A DNA stretch of 64,000 nucleotides. It comes from Aciduricibacillus chroicocephali. GTDB lineage: Bacteria > Bacillota > Bacilli > Bacillales > Amphibacillaceae. Location of the stretch: positions 441,001-505,000 of the forward strand of contig NZ_CP129113.1 of assembly GCF_030762805.1 (NCBI RefSeq). Reading direction: 5' to 3'. Below the pieces are notes generated by a model that saw only the letters and a program-made list of their open reading frames with translations, had not been told where the DNA came from and did not search any database. Both the position numbers and the translations under genes were made by a program. Positions 62,287-64,000 of this stretch are shown in pieces (the stretch's first letter is position 1; every line of letters begins with the position of its first letter).

Positions 62287-62358
62287 GGCCCGTTGGTCAA
62301 GCGGTTAAGACACCGCCCTTTCACGGCGGTAACACGGGTTCGAATCCCGTACGGGTCA
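62287..62358 (+). tRNA. tRNA-Glu (anticodon TTC)
   Basis: Acceptor GGCCCGT / ACGGGTC, discriminator A; the next bases are CTT, so CCA is not encoded. Confidence 0.95.
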
Positions 62359-62384
62359 CTTTTATCTTACTTTAAAGTTCATAC

Positions 62385-62461
62385 GGTCCGGTAGTTCAGT
62401 TGGTTAGAATGCCTGCCTGTCACGCAGGAGGTCGCGGGTTCGAGTCCCGTCCGGACCGCCA
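62385..62461 (+). tRNA. tRNA-Asp (anticodon GTC)
   Basis: Acceptor GGTCCGG / CCGGACC, discriminator G, CCA encoded. Confidence 0.95.
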
Positions 62462-62467
62462 TTTTAT

Positions 62468-62542
62468 TGGGCTATAGCCAAGCGGTAAGGCAACGGGTTT
62501 TGGTCCCGTCATTCCTAGGTTCGAATCCTAGTAGCCCAGCCA
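62468..62542 (+). tRNA. tRNA-Gln (anticodon TTG)
   Basis: Acceptor TGGGCTA / TAGCCCA, discriminator G, CCA encoded. Confidence 0.95.
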
Positions 62543-62587
62543 TTTTTCAAAAAATTTAATTGAATTGAAGGTAATCTTCAATAATAT

Positions 62588-62671
62588 GCGGCCGTGGCGG
62601 AATCGGCAGACGCGCTAGGTTGAGGGCCTAGTGGTGGCAACACCGTGGAGGTTCAAGTCCTCTCGGCCGCA
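62588..62671 (+). tRNA. tRNA-Leu (anticodon GAG)
   Basis: 84 nt with long variable arm; acceptor GCGGCCG / CGGCCGC, discriminator A, followed by TCG (no CCA). Confidence 0.94.
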
Positions 62672-62696
62672 TCGCTAATTAAATGAGAAAAAAGAT

Positions 62697-62770
<74 letters not shown>

Positions 62771-62778
62771 CTTTATTG

Positions 62779-62852
62779 CGGGAAGTAGCTCAGCTTGGTA
62801 GAGCACATGGTTTGGGACCATGGGGTCGCAGGTTCAAATCCTGTCTTCCCGA
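62779..62852 (+). tRNA. tRNA-Pro (anticodon TGG)
   Basis: Acceptor CGGGAAG / CTTCCCG, discriminator A, followed by CTG (no CCA). Its A discriminator fits the UGGU of the proS T-box. Confidence 0.95.
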
Positions 62853-62868
62853 CTGCCGAAAGGCTTCC

Positions 62869-62942
62869 GCGGGTGTAGTTTAGTGGTAAAACCTCAGCCT
62901 TCCAAGCTGATGTCGAGGGTTCGATTCCCTTCACCCGCTCCA
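62869..62942 (+). tRNA. tRNA-Gly (anticodon TCC)
   Basis: Acceptor GCGGGTG / CACCCGC, discriminator T, CCA encoded. Confidence 0.95.
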
Positions 62943-62956
62943 TAATTAATTTCAAG

Positions 62957-63030
<74 letters not shown>

Positions 63031-63053
63031 TCTCAACCTCTTGAAAAAAGATG

Positions 63054-63082
63054 TTGACAATAGTTGTACAAAGTAATACACT
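63054..63082 (+). promoter_or_regulatory. rrn promoter
   Basis: TTGACA (63054-63059), 17-base spacer, TACACT (63077-63082). A leader of about 125 nt follows, with TTCTTTGAAAACTGAACAAA, an anti-termination-like rrn leader element, and a hairpin ACATCATC / GATGATGT at 63184-63202 before 16S. Confidence 0.85.
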
Positions 63083-63213
63083 TTTAAAGTCGCTAAAGCA
63101 ACGTATTCGTTCTTTGAAAACTGAACAAACAACCATTTATGTCAGTAAGAAACGGTATAACCGTTTAAGTTTTACTAGCTAAGACATCATCTTCGGATGA
63201 TGTGAAACAAACT

Positions 63214-64000
<787 letters not shown>

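Overview
This window is chromosomal DNA of a low-to-mid GC, Gram-positive, spore-former-type bacterium of the family Bacillaceae. Three things support this: a Bacillus-type 16S rRNA start at the right edge; strong AGGAGG ribosome binding sites with frequent TTG and GTG starts; and the gene order cshA - rhomboid - acpS - lipoprotein - alr - ndoAI - ndoA - rsbRSTUVW-sigB-rsbX - tex - sprT, which matches the classic ydbR-ydcK region of Bacillus subtilis. A likely ectoine-type uptake system and the 16S sequence suggest a halotolerant lineage near Terribacillus, Oceanobacillus or Virgibacillus. The genus is an inference and is not settled here.

Layout, left half. 1-5280: end of a YdaT-like gene, an MBL-fold hydrolase and a Fur-boxed petrobactin-type siderophore importer (yclNOPQ). 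5298-7018 (minus): a PadR regulator, a HAAS-domain membrane protein and a DUF4097 protein, with four copies of a 9-bp motif over the promoter. 7166-14704 (minus): a complete histidine operon, hisZ-G-D-B-H-A-F-IE-C, with the phosphatase hisJ divergent at 14820. 16012-17896: murB and an SH3b/L,D-transpeptidase. 17936-22564 (minus): a three-cistron unit of a 22-codon leader ORF, a 1278-residue SF1 helicase with a huge coiled-coil insert, and a winged-helix-like partner. This is the least explained system in the window. 22859-26007 (minus): an amino-acid-type ABC importer, best read as ehuBCDA. 26326-30774: a YtzI-like membrane peptide, a CwlK-like peptidase, a short-type prolyl-tRNA synthetase behind a proline T-box, a glutathione peroxidase and the tRNA hydroxylase trhO.

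Layout, right half. 31060-43901: mostly single housekeeping genes (FAD oxidoreductase, stress flavoprotein, cold shock protein, hydroxyisobutyrate-dehydrogenase-like, GNAT, DksA-like YteA, typA, YqcI/YcgG, DUF2254, thioredoxin, VOC, glutaredoxin-like, YppG, esterase, DMT exporter), nearly all separated by clean hairpin terminators, many of them bidirectional. 44346-57239: cshA with a leader of about 300 nt, then the acpS-nnrDE-ydcC-alr-MazEF block and the full SigB partner-switching operon with an internal SigB promoter at the end of rsbU. 57348-61772: tex, a catalase with a PerR box, and sprT. 62109-64000: ten tRNA genes behind tandem promoters, a separate rrn promoter, and the 5' part of 16S rRNA, cut by the window edge.

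Functional themes are iron uptake and oxidative stress (yclNOPQ with Fur boxes, katA with a PerR box, glutathione peroxidase), general stress signalling (sigB operon, MazEF), osmoadaptation (ehu-like importer), histidine synthesis, cell wall (murB, L,D-transpeptidase, CwlK, alr) and translation (proS, typA, trhO, tRNA/rRNA).
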